From contig JAJOHG010000082.1 of assembly GCA_021029095.1 (NCBI GenBank), positions 1-64,000 on the forward strand: a stretch of 64,000 bases of DNA, read 5' to 3'. Of the stretch, positions 9,884-21,293 are shown one piece after another. The position numbers were made by a program, and so were the translations under genes. Source of the stretch: Phellopilus nigrolimitatus. Its lineage: Eukaryota > Basidiomycota > Agaricomycetes > Hymenochaetales > Hymenochaetaceae. The notes beneath the pieces were generated by a model. It did no database searches. It was not told the origin of the DNA and worked only from the letters and a program-made list of their open reading frames with translations. The stretch's first letter is position 1. The number at the start of each line of letters is the position of its first letter.

Positions 9884-12800
9884 TCATGCTCCGATATGAA
9901 TAAAATTTACCCATCTCTCGACCGTCATGCCCTTCCTCTTTCGCAAGCGCTGGATCGTTTCACGAAGAGCCCTCGCAGATCTCTTGAATCCCAACTCAGG
10001 TGAATCCTCCTCCGCAAACATACGCTTGTAAAATTCTTTGGCGACGAAAGGCCCATCGTCATCAGCCATCGCCCACATCGTGCCGATTACACTTCGAAAG
10101 CCGCAGAACTGCATGGCTGCAGCGAGATGAAGCACTTCCCCGAACGCCCTGTCAACAATCTGTCCCGCGCTGTGACAGGCGGATAAAAATGCGAATTCAG
10201 CATTCGGTAGATTGGAATGAATGATGTCGAGTAAAGTGAGACGGTCTTCGCCGTAAAGCTGGAACGCGTGAAGGAAGGGTTCTTTGGTATTCAAGTGACC
10301 GTGGCAGGCAAAATGAACCCAGTGACGGTCGCGGAAATTGTCAATAACTGCCTCGCGAGTAGCTTGCTCACGAATAAGACATTCGACAAAATCTCTGTCC
10401 TTCTGTATGGCACGATATTCTTTTTCCACTAGAGGGATAGTTTCATCAGGCAGGGCAACAACGAGGAGTTGTGGCCGTCCGATGTCGTGCCTCCTGATCT
10501 CAGGCTTGGTCTCCCGAGCATCGATCAAGGCTGTGAGCATCGGGGTGTACGACGAGATGTAATCATCTGAGAGATACTGTCTTATGCCATCCACAACGCG
10601 TATTGGCCCTGCCGCATGAAATGGTAGAGCAGATAAGATAGAGGTCGGACACCACCAGATACGAGTCTGTTTCTCAATCCCGAGCTCGTCCAGCTTGTCG
10701 ACCACCCGGGAAACCACCTGGTTCCACAGCGATCCCAGCACATCTCTGATATCCGCATCACATCCATTTGGTTCAGTCTGAACCTTTTGAAGTGCAGCCT
10801 TAAGATTTCTCACAAGCAAGGGGCCGTCGTGGTCGAAATCCGTATTTAGTTCGATGCTGACAGGCGGGTGATCATAAAGAACAATGAGAGCGTCGGAGCG
10901 ATATTCGCTGTGGCTGATGATGATGACGGGGCCCTCGACAGCAGCCTCTTGAAGAACGCTAAATCGCCGGGCTCGTAGAAAGTCCCCAAATCCTGACGTC
11001 GTGCGAATCTCTGCAACGATGCCCTCCAATTGGGATGCGAGACGCCGCTTTCGAGAATACATTTCGTCCACGAGTTTCTGCGATGCACCTGTCGCGCGAT
11101 CCTGAGCGACCAAAGTGATTGGCTTCGACTCGGATGAAGTGGCGAGTGATTCCAGCTCACGGCTGGTGGTTAGGAACCTGTCTGCCAAACCTTTATTGAC
11201 TTCCCTAAGCTGTTCGATTGGCGTTCTGAGGCCGCGCATCTGCGACCAGATAAGGGCCCTGCCTTGCTCGAGCATCTCGACAGCTTGAGCCACCTCACCG
11301 TTCTCTATAGCATATGAAGCCGCATCCGAAGCAAGAGTTGGATATCCGTTTTTACCGCTGAGAATCTTATGCTGCATCTGCACGGTGGGAGTTATAACGA
11401 GGGAGCTTTCGAGGAGTGAGAGAGCGAGCCGGTAAGCTTTCAAGGTAGAAGTATGACTCTGTGATCGCGCTAAAGCTGCCCAACGCACTGCTATACCGAG
11501 CCGCGTTAGCGTATTGGAGAAGACGTGATTAGCACCTTCTTCATACAAACGAAGGCACTCCTCAAGATCATCTATCCGACCTGTCTGCTCAAAATGAGTG
11601 TGCATGGCTTCTGCTAGATTGCTCAAAGATCCGGACCGACCAGGGTGCCCAGAAGGATGCAAATCTAGTGCGTCACGATAGAAGGTAATGGTCTGCTCGA
11701 GATCCACCATCTGACCTGTCTGCTCAAAATGAATGTACAGGGCTACTGCAACGTTGTTAAGAGATGCAGAGCGGTCAGGGTGACCGAGAGGATACAGTCC
11801 CAGCGCGTCGCGATGGAGGCCAATGGATTCCTCGAGATCTTCCGTTTGACCTGTCTGCTGAAAACGAGCGCTCATGGCATTTGCGACATTGTTTAGTGAT
11901 AAAGAGCGATTAGGGTGCCCAGGAGCACACAGATCTAGCGCATTGCGATAGAGGTCAATGGACTCCTCGAGATCCTCCATCTGACTTGTTTGCTCAAAAC
12001 GAGTGAAAACGCTATCTCCAAGGTTGTTAAGAGATTCGAAGCGCTCAGGGTGCCCAGGAGGACGCAGATCTAGCGCAGCACGATGAAGGACAATGGACTC
12101 CTTGAGATCTTCCATCCGGCCTGTCTGCCCAAATCGAGTGCACACGGTCAATGCGAGGTTGTTCAGTGATGTAGAGCGACCAGGGTGCCCAGGAAGGCGT
12201 AGATCCAGCGCGTCGCGATGAAGGGTAATGGACTCCTCGAGATCCTCCATCCGGCCTGTCTGCAGAAAGCGAGTACGCATAGCTCCTGCAAGGTTGCTCA
12301 AAGACGCAGAGCGATTGGGGAGCCCAGGAGGTTGCAAATCTAGAGCTTCGCGATGGAGGACAATGGACTCTTCGAGATCCTCCATTCCACCTGTCTGCTC
12401 AAAACGAGTGGACAGGGCTACTGCAAGGCTGTTTAGTAATGCGGGACGATAATGGTGCCCAGAAGCACACAGATCTAGCACGCTACGAAGGAGGACTATG
12501 GACTCTACGAGATCCTCCATTCGACCTGTCTGCTCAAAACGAGTACGCACGGCATTTGCGAGATTGTGCAGTGATAAGGAGCGATTAGGGTGCCCAGGAG
12601 CACACAGACCTAGTGCGTCACGATTGAGGTCAACGGACTGCTCAAGATCCTCCATCCGACCTGTATGCTGAAAATGAGTATGCAGGGCATTTGCAAGGTT
12701 CTGTAGTGATCTGGAGCGCTCAAGGTGCCCCAAAGGACACAGATCGAGCGCTTCGCGATGGAGGACAATGGATTCTTCGAGATCCTCCATTCGACCTGTT

Positions 12801-13597
12801 TGCTCAAAACGAGTCCCAACGGCATTCGCGAGGTTGCCAAATGACATGGAGCGATTAGGGTGACCAGGAGGACGCAGTTCCAGCGCGTCGCGATTGAGGG
12901 CAATGGACTCCTCGAGATCCTCCATTCGACCTTTCTGCTGAAAAAGAGTAAGCATAGCTTCTGCAAGGCTGGTCATAGACGCAGAGCGATTAGGGTGCCC
13001 AGGAGGGCATAGATCTAGCGCGTCGCGATGGAGCTTAATGGACTCCTCGAGATCCTCCATCCGACCTTTCTGCTGAAAACGAGTCTGCACGGCTGATGCA
13101 AGGTTCAAATACGCAGAGCGATCAGGGTGCACAGGAGGTTGCAGATCTAGTGCCTCGCGATGGAGGATAATGGACTCATCGAGATCCTCCGTCCGACCGG
13201 TCTGCTCAAAATAAGTGATCACAGCTGCTGCAAGGTTGTTCAAAGACGCGGGGCGATTAGGGTGCCCAGGAGGATGCAGATCCAGTGCTTGGCGGTGGAG
13301 GGTAATGGACTCCTCGAGATCTTCCATCTGACCTGTCCGCCGAAAACGAGTCTGCACGGCTGCTGCAAGATTGTTCAAATACGCAGAGCGATCAGGGTGA
13401 CCAGGAGGTTGCAAATGTAGCGCAGCGCGATAAAGGGCGATAGACTCATCGAGATCGTCCTTCCGACCTGTCTCTTCAGAACACATGTACATGGCTACCG
13501 CAAGGTTATGCAGAAGTGCGAAACGATAAAGGTGTCCAGGCGGACAAGAATATAGCATAGCACGATTGACGGCAATGTGCTGCTGGAGATTTTCCAT
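9884..13597 (-). CDS. TPR-CHAT protein 2 (putative caspase-like peptidase)
   Basis: A 1237-residue coding region with one of the two longest repeat tracts: about 15 full and one final TPR-like repeat to about residue 690. One unit is a residue short. A linker follows, then a CHAT domain at about 890-1237. The dyad is His1099 in HFACHG and Cys1141 in LSACHSA. The frame extends upstream to a GTG at 13627, but I start at the ATG at 13597, which aligns with the ATG of the other paralogues. Unlike them it has no spliced leader: homology stops about 30 bases upstream of the ATG, so its promoter has been replaced. Its repeats are more diverged from each other than those of gene 5. The role is inferred as for protein 1. 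Confidence 0.92.
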   Translation of the reverse strand: MENLQQHIAVNRAMLYSCPPGHLYRFALLHNLAVAMYMCSEETGRKDDLDESIALYRAALHLQPPGHPDRSAYLNNLAAAVQTRFRRTGQMEDLEESITLHRQALDLHPPGHPNRPASLNNLAAAVITYFEQTGRTEDLDESIILHREALDLQPPVHPDRSAYLNLASAVQTRFQQKGRMEDLEESIKLHRDALDLCPPGHPNRSASMTSLAEAMLTLFQQKGRMEDLEESIALNRDALELRPPGHPNRSMSFGNLANAVGTRFEQTGRMEDLEESIVLHREALDLCPLGHLERSRSLQNLANALHTHFQHTGRMEDLEQSVDLNRDALGLCAPGHPNRSLSLHNLANAVRTRFEQTGRMEDLVESIVLLRSVLDLCASGHHYRPALLNSLAVALSTRFEQTGGMEDLEESIVLHREALDLQPPGLPNRSASLSNLAGAMRTRFLQTGRMEDLEESITLHRDALDLRLPGHPGRSTSLNNLALTVCTRFGQTGRMEDLKESIVLHRAALDLRPPGHPERFESLNNLGDSVFTRFEQTSQMEDLEESIDLYRNALDLCAPGHPNRSLSLNNVANAMSARFQQTGQTEDLEESIGLHRDALGLYPLGHPDRSASLNNVAVALYIHFEQTGQMVDLEQTITFYRDALDLHPSGHPGRSGSLSNLAEAMHTHFEQTGRIDDLEECLRLYEEGANHVFSNTLTRLGIAVRWAALARSQSHTSTLKAYRLALSLLESSLVITPTVQMQHKILSGKNGYPTLASDAASYAIENGEVAQAVEMLEQGRALIWSQMRGLRTPIEQLREVNKGLADRFLTTSRELESLATSSESKPITLVAQDRATGASQKLVDEMYSRKRRLASQLEGIVAEIRTTSGFGDFLRARRFSVLQEAAVEGPVIIISHSEYRSDALIVLYDHPPVSIELNTDFDHDGPLLVRNLKAALQKVQTEPNGCDADIRDVLGSLWNQVVSRVVDKLDELGIEKQTRIWWCPTSILSALPFHAAGPIRVVDGIRQYLSDDYISSYTPMLTALIDARETKPEIRRHDIGRPQLLVVALPDETIPLVEKEYRAIQKDRDFVECLIREQATREAVIDNFRDRHWVHFACHGHLNTKEPFLHAFQLYGEDRLTLLDIIHSNLPNAEFAFLSACHSAGQIVDRAFGEVLHLAAAMQFCGFRSVIGTMWAMADDDGPFVAKEFYKRMFAEEDSPELGFKRSARALRETIQRLRKRKGMTVERWVNFIHIGA

Positions 13598-13840
13598 CCG
13601 TGCGGTTTGCTTCTTGCTTGCAAGCACAGAAAGTCTTCCCCCCCTTCCCTACCACTTCTTGAAAAGGAAGGCGGTTCCCGCCTGCGAAGCAAACGATGCA
13701 CCAATGGTGAGTCACCATTGCCTATGGTATACTGCCAGCTCGACACAACTTTTTTTTTTTTCAACAACTACATATTGTATGCTTATAATATGCATCTAGA
13801 GCATAGTTATGCACGGCCAAACATTAGTTGATTCCGTTTT
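13598..13840. other. Recombination junction upstream of TPR-CHAT gene 2
   Basis: Only about 30 bases upstream of the ATG match the other leaders; then unrelated sequence begins, with a 12-base T run at about 13748-13760. No upstream block, leader intron or reverse-transcriptase fragment is present. If gene 2 is expressed, this stretch must hold its promoter. Confidence 0.55.
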
Positions 13841-14840
13841 TGTCTGAACAAGTCGGTTGGAACCCGCCTTCCCTTTTTCAGAGCTGTAGGTCCAATCATC
13901 ACGAGCCCGATGGTGTGCGTACCTCCATCCTGACACGTACAGACGGCACGTCGCTCGTCCCGCTCGACGCGTATGCTTGCCTTCCGCGCACTTCCCCGCG
14001 ATGCTGCGCTGCCACTGTCCGCCGTGGGGCGCCCGACGCGACCGCAGACCTAACGTCGGCGTACCCCGTCCTCGCGTTCTTCTTCTCCGCCGCAGACGCA
14101 GAACAGAGGCCGGAGAGGATCGCGCTACATATATGATTTATGGTCTGCTGTGTATGAGCTCTGGGCGACGATGCATGTATCGTGCTCGCCCCGTCTTTGC
14201 TCAACGCGACCGGCTTTGCGGAGTTCCTCCTTCACTCCGGCCTCTTGCGTCTCGCGCTCGGAGGCGCGCCCTTTCCTATCGCCTCCCCCTCAAGTGAAAT
14301 CAAAGGAGAAGACGTAGCACCCGAGCTCTTTCTCGACCGCGCCTCCTTCTAGCAGGGCGCCGGCACAGGCCCCGCGTAGGGCATCGCGCCCGGTAACTAC
14401 GGTACGCGTTCGACCACGCGTCCTTCCCACACATGACGTGGAGCGCCCGCTCCGGCCGCCGAAGCAGCCCGGCGGCACGCTGCTCTACGCGCCCGTGCGT
14501 GCGCGGTGCTCGGCCTGCATGTTTAGGAGCCGGGGTGTGAGGACGGCATGGGCGCTTCCACCGCTGGATGAACGACGAGCGCGTGGACAACGGGCTGGGC
14601 GAGAACGGCAGCTGGGAGAAGCACGTGGAGTATGTGAGGGGCGTAGTGGCTGATCATGAGCTGGGAGAAGCACGTGGAGTATGTGAGGGGCGTAGTGGCT
14701 GATCATGAGCTGGGACGGCGCGCGGACGGGCTGCGTCGGGCTCGTATGAATAAAGATCCGCTCGTTTTTTCCCCTCGATGGAAGGATCAGGTCTCTGGCG
14801 AAGCAGAACCTCCTCGCGATCGTGAAAATACAAGCTGAAA
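13841..14840 (+). pseudogene. Siderophore-type GNAT acyltransferase relic, copy B
   Basis: Plus-strand pieces in several frames cover the N-terminal region (AYPVLAFFFSAAD-like), the RPPKQPGG stretch, and the start of the GNAT core with HRWMNDERV-like codons near 14560. A 49-bp tandem duplication at 14610-14707 shifts the frame. The C-terminal half with the acyl-CoA site is missing. Clearly a pseudogene. Confidence 0.5.
14610..14707 (+). repeat. 49-bp perfect tandem duplication
   Basis: Bases 14610-14658 are repeated exactly at 14659-14707 (begin AGCTGGGAGAAGCACGTGG). The unit is not a multiple of three and lies inside the acyltransferase relic, so it disrupts the frame. The single-copy counterpart is seen at 45070-45120. 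Confidence 0.9.
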
Positions 14841-15662
14841 GATATTTATTTCTCTCAAGAGTCAGTGAAGCTCCTTCAAAGAACCTAAAAGTCTGCTCAC
14901 CCTCTAGAGAGCTACCGTCGAGGGTACTATGGGTCACGGACTTGCGGTGGAATGATACTTAGGAGGTCCACCAATCCAGAATCCAGAGTCTTATTCAATT
15001 CGGCCGTTGAATGTACGATGTGTATATTGGAAGCGATGTCCTTGCGAACAGCAACATTTAATTCATCTGGTACAGTAGCATGTGCTGGCTCCATATTTCG
15101 ACGCATATTCGCGGATAAGCCTCACATTTGTCCCGCCGCAATACACGTACGACGACTCCATACCAGAGTTTTGCCCTTTTCTCTGGAGTAACGGCAAATC
15201 TGCCATACGATAATCCTCGGTTACTCCTGATGTTTTACTCGACCGACGTCAGACAAGTAAAGTAAGCGTTGTAAAAATCACACCGGCTGATAACATTGTT
15301 TCAGTAGACGCAATTGTTTCATATGCCTCAACCTGCACCTGCACAGGTCGACCGGCGCTTGCGCTGCCGCTGAGCCTTGAGTGCGCGGCAAACGTCGCCG
15401 TGGCGCTCAACTCGTTGTCCATGACATCCGCAGCTTCCATGGTCCGCTTGTGGATGTAGACACTCATCTTCACGGACAGAACATTTAGTTTTATAGCTTA
15501 CTTCGTGAATCACTCCGCACTGTGTATGCAGCTCAAGCAATTCGATAGAAATTATCTTGTTCATGTACATATATCACCAGGATTATTGACAAGCAGTATT
15601 CGACATACGCATTCAGCTTCGAGTTTGGAAAGGAAACGATCATCAGACAAGCTCTATTGTTC
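14841..15662. other. Stretch between relic B and the six-exon gene
   Basis: Similar to about 52340-53035. The minus strand has a 74-residue open frame (15249-15473) beginning MSVYIHKRTMEAADVMDNEL, but the matching stretch at 52.8 kb is broken in frame, so I do not call it. It may hold the 3'UTR of the six-exon gene. Confidence 0.35.
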
Positions 15663-16790
15663 TTAATCAGAATCCGATTCATCCTAAGCCCAAATGCCAT
15701 CAGTAAAAGTATAATTTAACAATGGTACGAAGCTCACCAGGTAGTCGATGACCTCTTCCTCTCCGTCGTCGTCCAGGAAGCCCCACGGAACTTCCGCATC
15801 TGCCCAGCTGATTGTTGCGGCGTCATTCGATCGTGCTCACGAACAGAGGCTGAGGTACTCACAAATCGCCCACAGGAGCAGTTTTGTCGAAGCTGTCGCG
15901 TCTCGTCCCACACTTTGTGATTTTTTTGATGAAATACAGAGGGGCGAAGAGCGCCTCGTCGTTACATCCCTTCTGAAACAGGCCAGCAACGCCGTCGTCC
16001 ACCCACCTTGTACCGATCCCTGCTCCGGCTGAGACGCCAGGAGTAGCGATGCTAGGAACGTCCGCTACTAAAGCGACACTGACCGTTTCGTTGCCTGTAG
16101 CACCGTCAGTGTCAGATCGGGTGGCTCCAAACACATAATGAAAGACTTGCTCTTGTTGGAAAGATATAGCGCATACGCGGGACAGGAATACACATGTGTT
16201 ACAAATGCCTTGTCTTTCAACAAACCACGTTTAAGGGATGCAGCGAGAAACTCGTCCGGGACTCTTGTAATGCGAGGCATGTGCATAACGAGAAAAGCTC
16301 CACGCGAGCGATCAAACTGCCACTGGCCCGAGAGAGATGCGTTTGCAAAACCAGCGACGTTGCTGCAAATCCAGTAAATTTCCAACGAAGGTCGAATCAG
16401 CATTGGATACCCACACGTTGACGTTAGCTCCGAGCTCGCGTTGTTTCGCACTCGATGAATTTACGATATATTTCTCGAGAGCTACTTCGGGTACCAGCTT
16501 GAACTGCACCGCGAGATCGGCGATAGATCGGTCACTGCTAGTATAGATATTGCCCTCTTTCACGAACTGGCCAGACTTGATGTCGATTTCACCATAGTCC
16601 CCTGCCTGCAACCCATGGACGCACAGCGTAAGATAGACCAATGTCCTTGTGAGTGGATGCAATAGAATATAGGTTGGATAGAACTGACCATAATCTGAAT
16701 CGACGGGTTCCAATTTGCCCACCAGGACGAGGCCCGGTTGATCAAATCTACGTACTTGCGCGAGGCCTCTTTCTTGGACCAGGAGAACAT
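15663..16790 (-). CDS. Six-exon gene of unknown function, copy 1
   Basis: Built by hand from splice sites. Exons on the minus strand: 16689-16790, 16415-16605, 16147-16362, 15863-16078, 15738-15807 and 15663-15683, giving 271 residues. Introns are 52-83 bp except one of 68 bp that uses a shifted acceptor. The protein begins MFSWSKKEASRKYVDLI, has GDYGEID near residue 37, MHMPRITRVPDEFL near 125, and ends in a short acidic tail (DESDSD). Other basidiomycete hypothetical proteins have this general layout, but I know no function, and there is no signal peptide or membrane segment. Relative to copy 2, the AG of the intron 3 acceptor is changed to AA; the next in-frame AG 12 bases downstream keeps the frame and removes four residues. 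It may be functional or newly impaired. Confidence 0.7.
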
Positions 16791-17380
16791 GCTGCGTGTG
16801 TTGGGGGATATGGAGAGAAAGCAGTCGATGCTCGAGTGAGTATATAAGTGACTGATAGACAGTAGTGTTCGTTTGGATCATCTGCCATTGCTATCTGACG
16901 CCGAATCGACAAACATCCATCTACATGCCTGAACGATGATGAGAAGAGGCGCCCAGATACTGAACTTTGTCTCCTAAGAAGTCAGGTAGGGCACCGCACC
17001 GAGCCGCATACGGATACGGCCGTATAATCCGAGAGCGTACCGTGTATAACGATGGCATATTGAGGCATTTGAAAGCCACATACGGTACAGCACGGATTTC
17101 ATTTGACCGTAGACGCCATTACGGTGCATCCGTGCATCACATTGCCACACCATGCCGAAGTCCGAAGAGCAGGGTGCTTGAAAGTTCCGAGTCGCGTCTC
17201 CCCTGATTCCTGTGCTGTCATCAAGCGTGGATAAAGGACGAAGGTTTCTTCTATCGCTTCGAAAGCGACCGCCTCCAGGAGCATTCATCGGGGGAGAGCA
17301 GTAGAGCGCGGACATGGCGCGACGCCGAGGACGGCTGCGCCGGCGCGACGTACGCACCTGGACTGGCAAGAGGGAACGCG
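16791..17380. other. No gene seen; promoter region of six-exon gene copy 1
   Basis: About 590 bp with only short conflicting frames. The first part should hold the promoter of the six-exon gene. I see no match to the rest of the array between about 16930 and 17290. Confidence 0.35.
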
Positions 17381-17690
17381 AATAGGTGGGGAATATCTCC
17401 CCTTTGTCCCCGTTGAGAATCCGGGCTCTTGGGAAAGGCGACAGCCGGGTAATTGGGGTATGCCGCAGGTGCAAGCGACGCCGTCGAGAAGAGCCGTGCA
17501 AACGTGATACGCGTCGGCGGAGCGGAGAGACGGAGCGGAGAGAACATGCTTGCTCGTACCGCTGGACCTCGATACATTGCGCGCAGACGGACTGCAGCAA
17601 AGCATAAGAACTATTCGGCATGCATTCAGCAAGTGAGGAAAAATTGGAGAAAATATGCTTTTACCGGCCAGGGACGCAATTGTTGACTTC
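17380..17690. repeat. Dispersed short element, copy c (degenerate)
   Basis: The first 120 bp match the other copies well (CTCCCCTTTGTCC, CGACAGCC, GCGACGCCGTCGAGAA); the rest has drifted and lost the GCGCTCGGCACAA end. Confidence 0.4.
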
Positions 17691-18427
17691 TGATGCAGAA
17701 AGCTGTGAAGTAGCCTTGAGAAGAGTCGGTTCAAGAAAGTGCGGTAGACCAGTTGCAAGCACCACTTCGTCAGGAGTGGGTTTAGGGAGCGCGAATAACT
17801 CTAGTTAGTATATCGTCTAAAGCCGAGCGCAAAGTTCAAACTGATGCGTGTGAAGTAAGCGAGGTGGGAGTGTAGTGGAAACTCTCGGGTAAACGAGCCA
17901 TGTCATGCGTGTATATTATCATTTGTGTCAGATCTTGGGATTCTTAAGATATCGAGCGAAATCGTGGCAAGATCAAAAAATAAATAAAGCTTTGAGGTCG
18001 CATCCGAAGTACTTTTATTGCGAAATCGAGCGAAATCGAGCCGGGTCTGCTCCTTTGATATCACACGCTCGAGTTAGTTTTCACTGAGCTGAGCCATGCG
18101 CTTAATGTACATCGGGTCGTCACTCGAGTCGTACGCGAAGCCGAAGAGCTTCAGATAATTTTATGCACTCGAGAGACCAATCGCGCCGCTATGTACGGGA
18201 AGATCTTATATGTACGAGAGCAATAAATAAAACATTACTGAAACAAATCTCGATGCGGTCCGAACTGCAGATATGTAGAATACACGCTGAAAACTGCACA
18301 GAAAACTAGAGTGCTCGCAGGCATAGCGAGGGGACACAAGACAACTACATGCGGTTGGCTGTATGGAAACTCGTCAGAAGTACGCATAATTGAAAAAGGG
18401 GCGGAAGCTCAACTATTGTCTTTCTCA
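17691..18427. other. Intergenic stretch and 3' flank of TPR-CHAT gene 3
   Basis: The last 300 bp match the other 3' flanks. At 18018-18044 a short direct repeat of CGAAATCGAG occurs. No gene is seen. Confidence 0.4.
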
Positions 18428-21197
18428 TCATGCTCCAATGTGAATCAAATTGACCCATCTCTCGACAGTAATGCCAGGTCTCTTTCGCAAGCGCTGGATC
18501 GTTTTACGAAGAGCCCTTGCAGACCGCTTGAATCCCAACTCCGGTGAATCCTCCGCAAACATACGCTTGTAAAATTTCTCGGCGATGAAAGGCCCATCGA
18601 TATCAGCCATCGCCCACATTGTACCGATCACACTTCGAAAGCCGCAAAACTGCATGGCTGCAGCGAGATGAAGCACTTCCCCGAATGTCCCGTCAATAAT
18701 CTGTCCCGCACTGTGACAGGCGGATAAAAATGCGAATTCAGCATTCGGTAGATTGGATTGAATGATGTCGAGCAAAGTGAGACGGTCTTCGCCGGAAAGC
18801 TGGAACGCATGGAGGAAAGGTTCATCGGGATTTAAATGACCGTGGCAAGCAAGATGCACCCAGTCATAGTCACGAAATTTGTCGATAACTGTCTCGCGAG
18901 TAGCTTGCTCACGAACGAGACATTTGACAAAATCTCTGTTTACCTGTATGGCGCGAACCTCATTTTCTACTTCGAGGAGACCTTTATCAGGCAGGCCAAC
19001 AACGAGGAGTTGTGGCCGTCCAATGTCGTGTCTCCTAATCCCCGGCATGGACTCCCGAGAATTGATCAAGGCTGTAAGTGTCGGGGTGTACGACGAAATG
19101 TAATCGTCTAAAAGATACTTTCTCTTGCGATCCACAACAGGAATTGGCCCTGCCACATGGAAAGGTAGAGCGGATAGATAAGATGTCGGACACCACCAGA
19201 TACGAGTCTGTTTCTTAATCCCGAGTACGTCCAGCTTGTCGACCACCCGAGAAACCACCCGGTTCCACAGGGATTCCAGCACACCTTCAATACCCACATC
19301 ACATGCTTTCGGCTCCGTCTGAGCCTTTTGGAGTGCAGTCTTGAGCTCTACCACAAGCGAGGCGCCGTCGTGGTGGAAGTCTGTATCCAGTTCGATGCTG
19401 ACAGGCGGGCGATCATGAAGAACAATAAGAGCGTCGGAACGGTGCTCGCTGTGGCTAATGATAATGACGGGGCCCTCCACCGCGGACTCCCGAAGAACAC
19501 TGAATCGTCGGGCTCGTAGAAAGTCTTCAAATCCTGATAATGCGCGAATCTCTGCAACAATGTCCTCCAATTGGGATGCAAGACGCCGCTTTCGAGAATA
19601 CATTTCATCCACGAGTTTCTGCGATACACCAGTCGCGCTATCCTGTGCGATTGAAGTAGTTGGCTTCGACTCGGATGAAGTGGCAAGCGATTCCAGTTCA
19701 CGGCTGGTAGTTAAAAACCTGTCTGCCAAGCCTTTATTGACTTCCCTAAGCTGTTCAATTGGCGTTCTGAAACCGCGTAATTGCGACCAGATAAGGGCCC
19801 TGCCTTGCTCGAGCATCTCGACAGCCTGAGCCACATCACCGATCTCGATAGCATATGAAGCCGCATCCGAAGGAAGACTTGGACAGCTTTTTGCGCTGCG
19901 AAGAACCTTATGCTGCATCTGCACGGTAGGACTCATAAAGAGGGAGCTTTCGAGCAATGACAGAGCGAGATGGTAAGCTTTTAAGGTGGAAGCATGACGC
20001 TGCGATCGTGCTAAAGTCGCCCATTGCACTGCTCCTGAGAGCCGCATTAGAGTATTGGAGAAGACATGATCAGTACCTTCTTCATACATACGGAGCGACT
20101 CCTCGAGATCCTCCATCCGACCGGTTTTCTCAAACCGAGTCTGCATGGCTCCTGCAAGATTGCTCAGAGATGCGGAGCGGTCAGGGTGTCCAGGAGGACG
20201 CAGTTCCAGTGCGTCGCGAAGGAGGACAATGGCCTCCTCGAGATCCTCCATCCGACCGGTCTGCTTGAAGCGAGTCCAAACGGCACCCGCGAGGTTGCTC
20301 AGAGATGCGGAGCGATCAGGGTGTCCAGGAGGATGCAGTTCTAGGGCGTCGCGATGGAGGGCAATGGACTCCTCGAGATCCTCCATCCGACCGGCCTGCT
20401 CGAAGCGAGTCTGCACGGCAGCTGCGAGGTTGCTAAGAGATCCGGAGCGATGAGGGTGTCCAGGAGGATGCAGTTCTAGGGCGTCGCGATGGAGGACAAT
20501 GGCCTCCTCGAGATCCTCCATCCGACCGGTTTGATCAAACCGAGTCAAAACGGCACCCGCGAGGTTGTTAAACGATGTGGAGCGAAGAGGGTGTCCAGGA
20601 GGCCGCAGGTCTAGTGCGTCGCGATGGAGGACAATGGACTCCTCGAGATCTTCCATCTGTCCGGTCTGCTCAAACAGAGTGCTCATGGCTACAGCAAGGC
20701 TGTTAAGAGATGCAGAGCGGTTGGGGTGTCCAGGAGGGTCGCAGGTCTAGTGCGTCGCGAAGGAGGGTAATGGACTGCTCGAGATCCTTCATCCGACCGG
20801 CCTGCATAAATTGACTGAGAAGGCCATTCGCAAGGTTGTCAAAACATGTGGAACGGTCAGCGTGCTCATGAGGGCACAGATCTAGAGCGTCGTGACAAAG
20901 GGCAATAGACTCCTCGAGATCCTCTATCCGACCTGTTTGCCCAAAACGAGTCCTCACAGCTACTGCGAGGTTATTTAGCGATGAGGAGCGATGAGGATGT
21001 CCAGGAGGACTCAGTTCTAGCGCGTCGCGATGGAGGGCAATGGACTCCTCGAGATCCTCCATCCGACCGGTCTGCTCAAAACGAGTCCGCACGGCATTTC
21101 CGAGGTTGTTCAGTGATGAGGGGCGCTCAGGGTATCCGGGTGGACACAGGTCCAGTGCGTCACGGAATTTGGCAATTGACTCCTCGAGATTCTCCAT
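18428..21197 (-). CDS. TPR-CHAT protein 3, interrupted by a one-base frameshift
   Basis: Two open segments in different frames: 20703-21197 (start ATG at 21197, beginning MENLEESIAKFRDALDLC) and 18428-20686 with the remaining repeats, linker and CHAT domain. Together there are about 8 full and one final repeat. In the second segment the dyad is His615 and Cys657 (counted from 20686), 42 apart as in the other paralogues; the His motif is HLACHG instead of HFACHG. The break is an extra G at 20736-20738 compared with gene 1. It may be a real inactivating mutation or a sequencing error. If real, the N-terminal product would be a TPR-only fragment of about 164 residues. The linker holds the 238-bp tract that is identical in genes 1 and 5. 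Confidence 0.85.
20736..20738 (-). other. Frameshift site in TPR-CHAT gene 3
   Basis: The plus strand reads CAGGAGGGTCGCAGG here and CAGGAGGTCGCAGG at the matching point of gene 1 (about 6040). The one-base difference in a G run moves the repeat tract out of frame. Confidence 0.85.
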
Positions 21198-21231
21198 CTG
21201 TACGGGTTACTTGATAATCCTTACACGGCAA

Positions 21232-21293
21232 CTGCGAGGATGAACTCGAACGTTAGTCGATCATGGCACTCAGTATCCTAGAAATATACTCAC
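21232..21293 (-). other. 5'UTR intron of TPR-CHAT gene 3
   Basis: GTGAGTATAT donor at 21293, branch-point-like GACTAACG, and TCCTCGCAG acceptor at 21232 (62 bp). A second possible intron lies upstream at 21340-21399 (GTAGGACC donor, CACTAATCC branch, GCTGTACAG acceptor), leaving a 46-bp leader exon between them. An in-frame TAA follows the acceptor, 12 bases before the ATG. Confidence 0.6.

Noticed and set aside
15249..15473. 74-residue minus-strand frame starting MSVYIHKRTMEAADVMD
   Set aside because: The counterpart near 52.8 kb is frame-broken, and it lies after the end of the six-exon gene. It could be a real small gene, but support is too weak.
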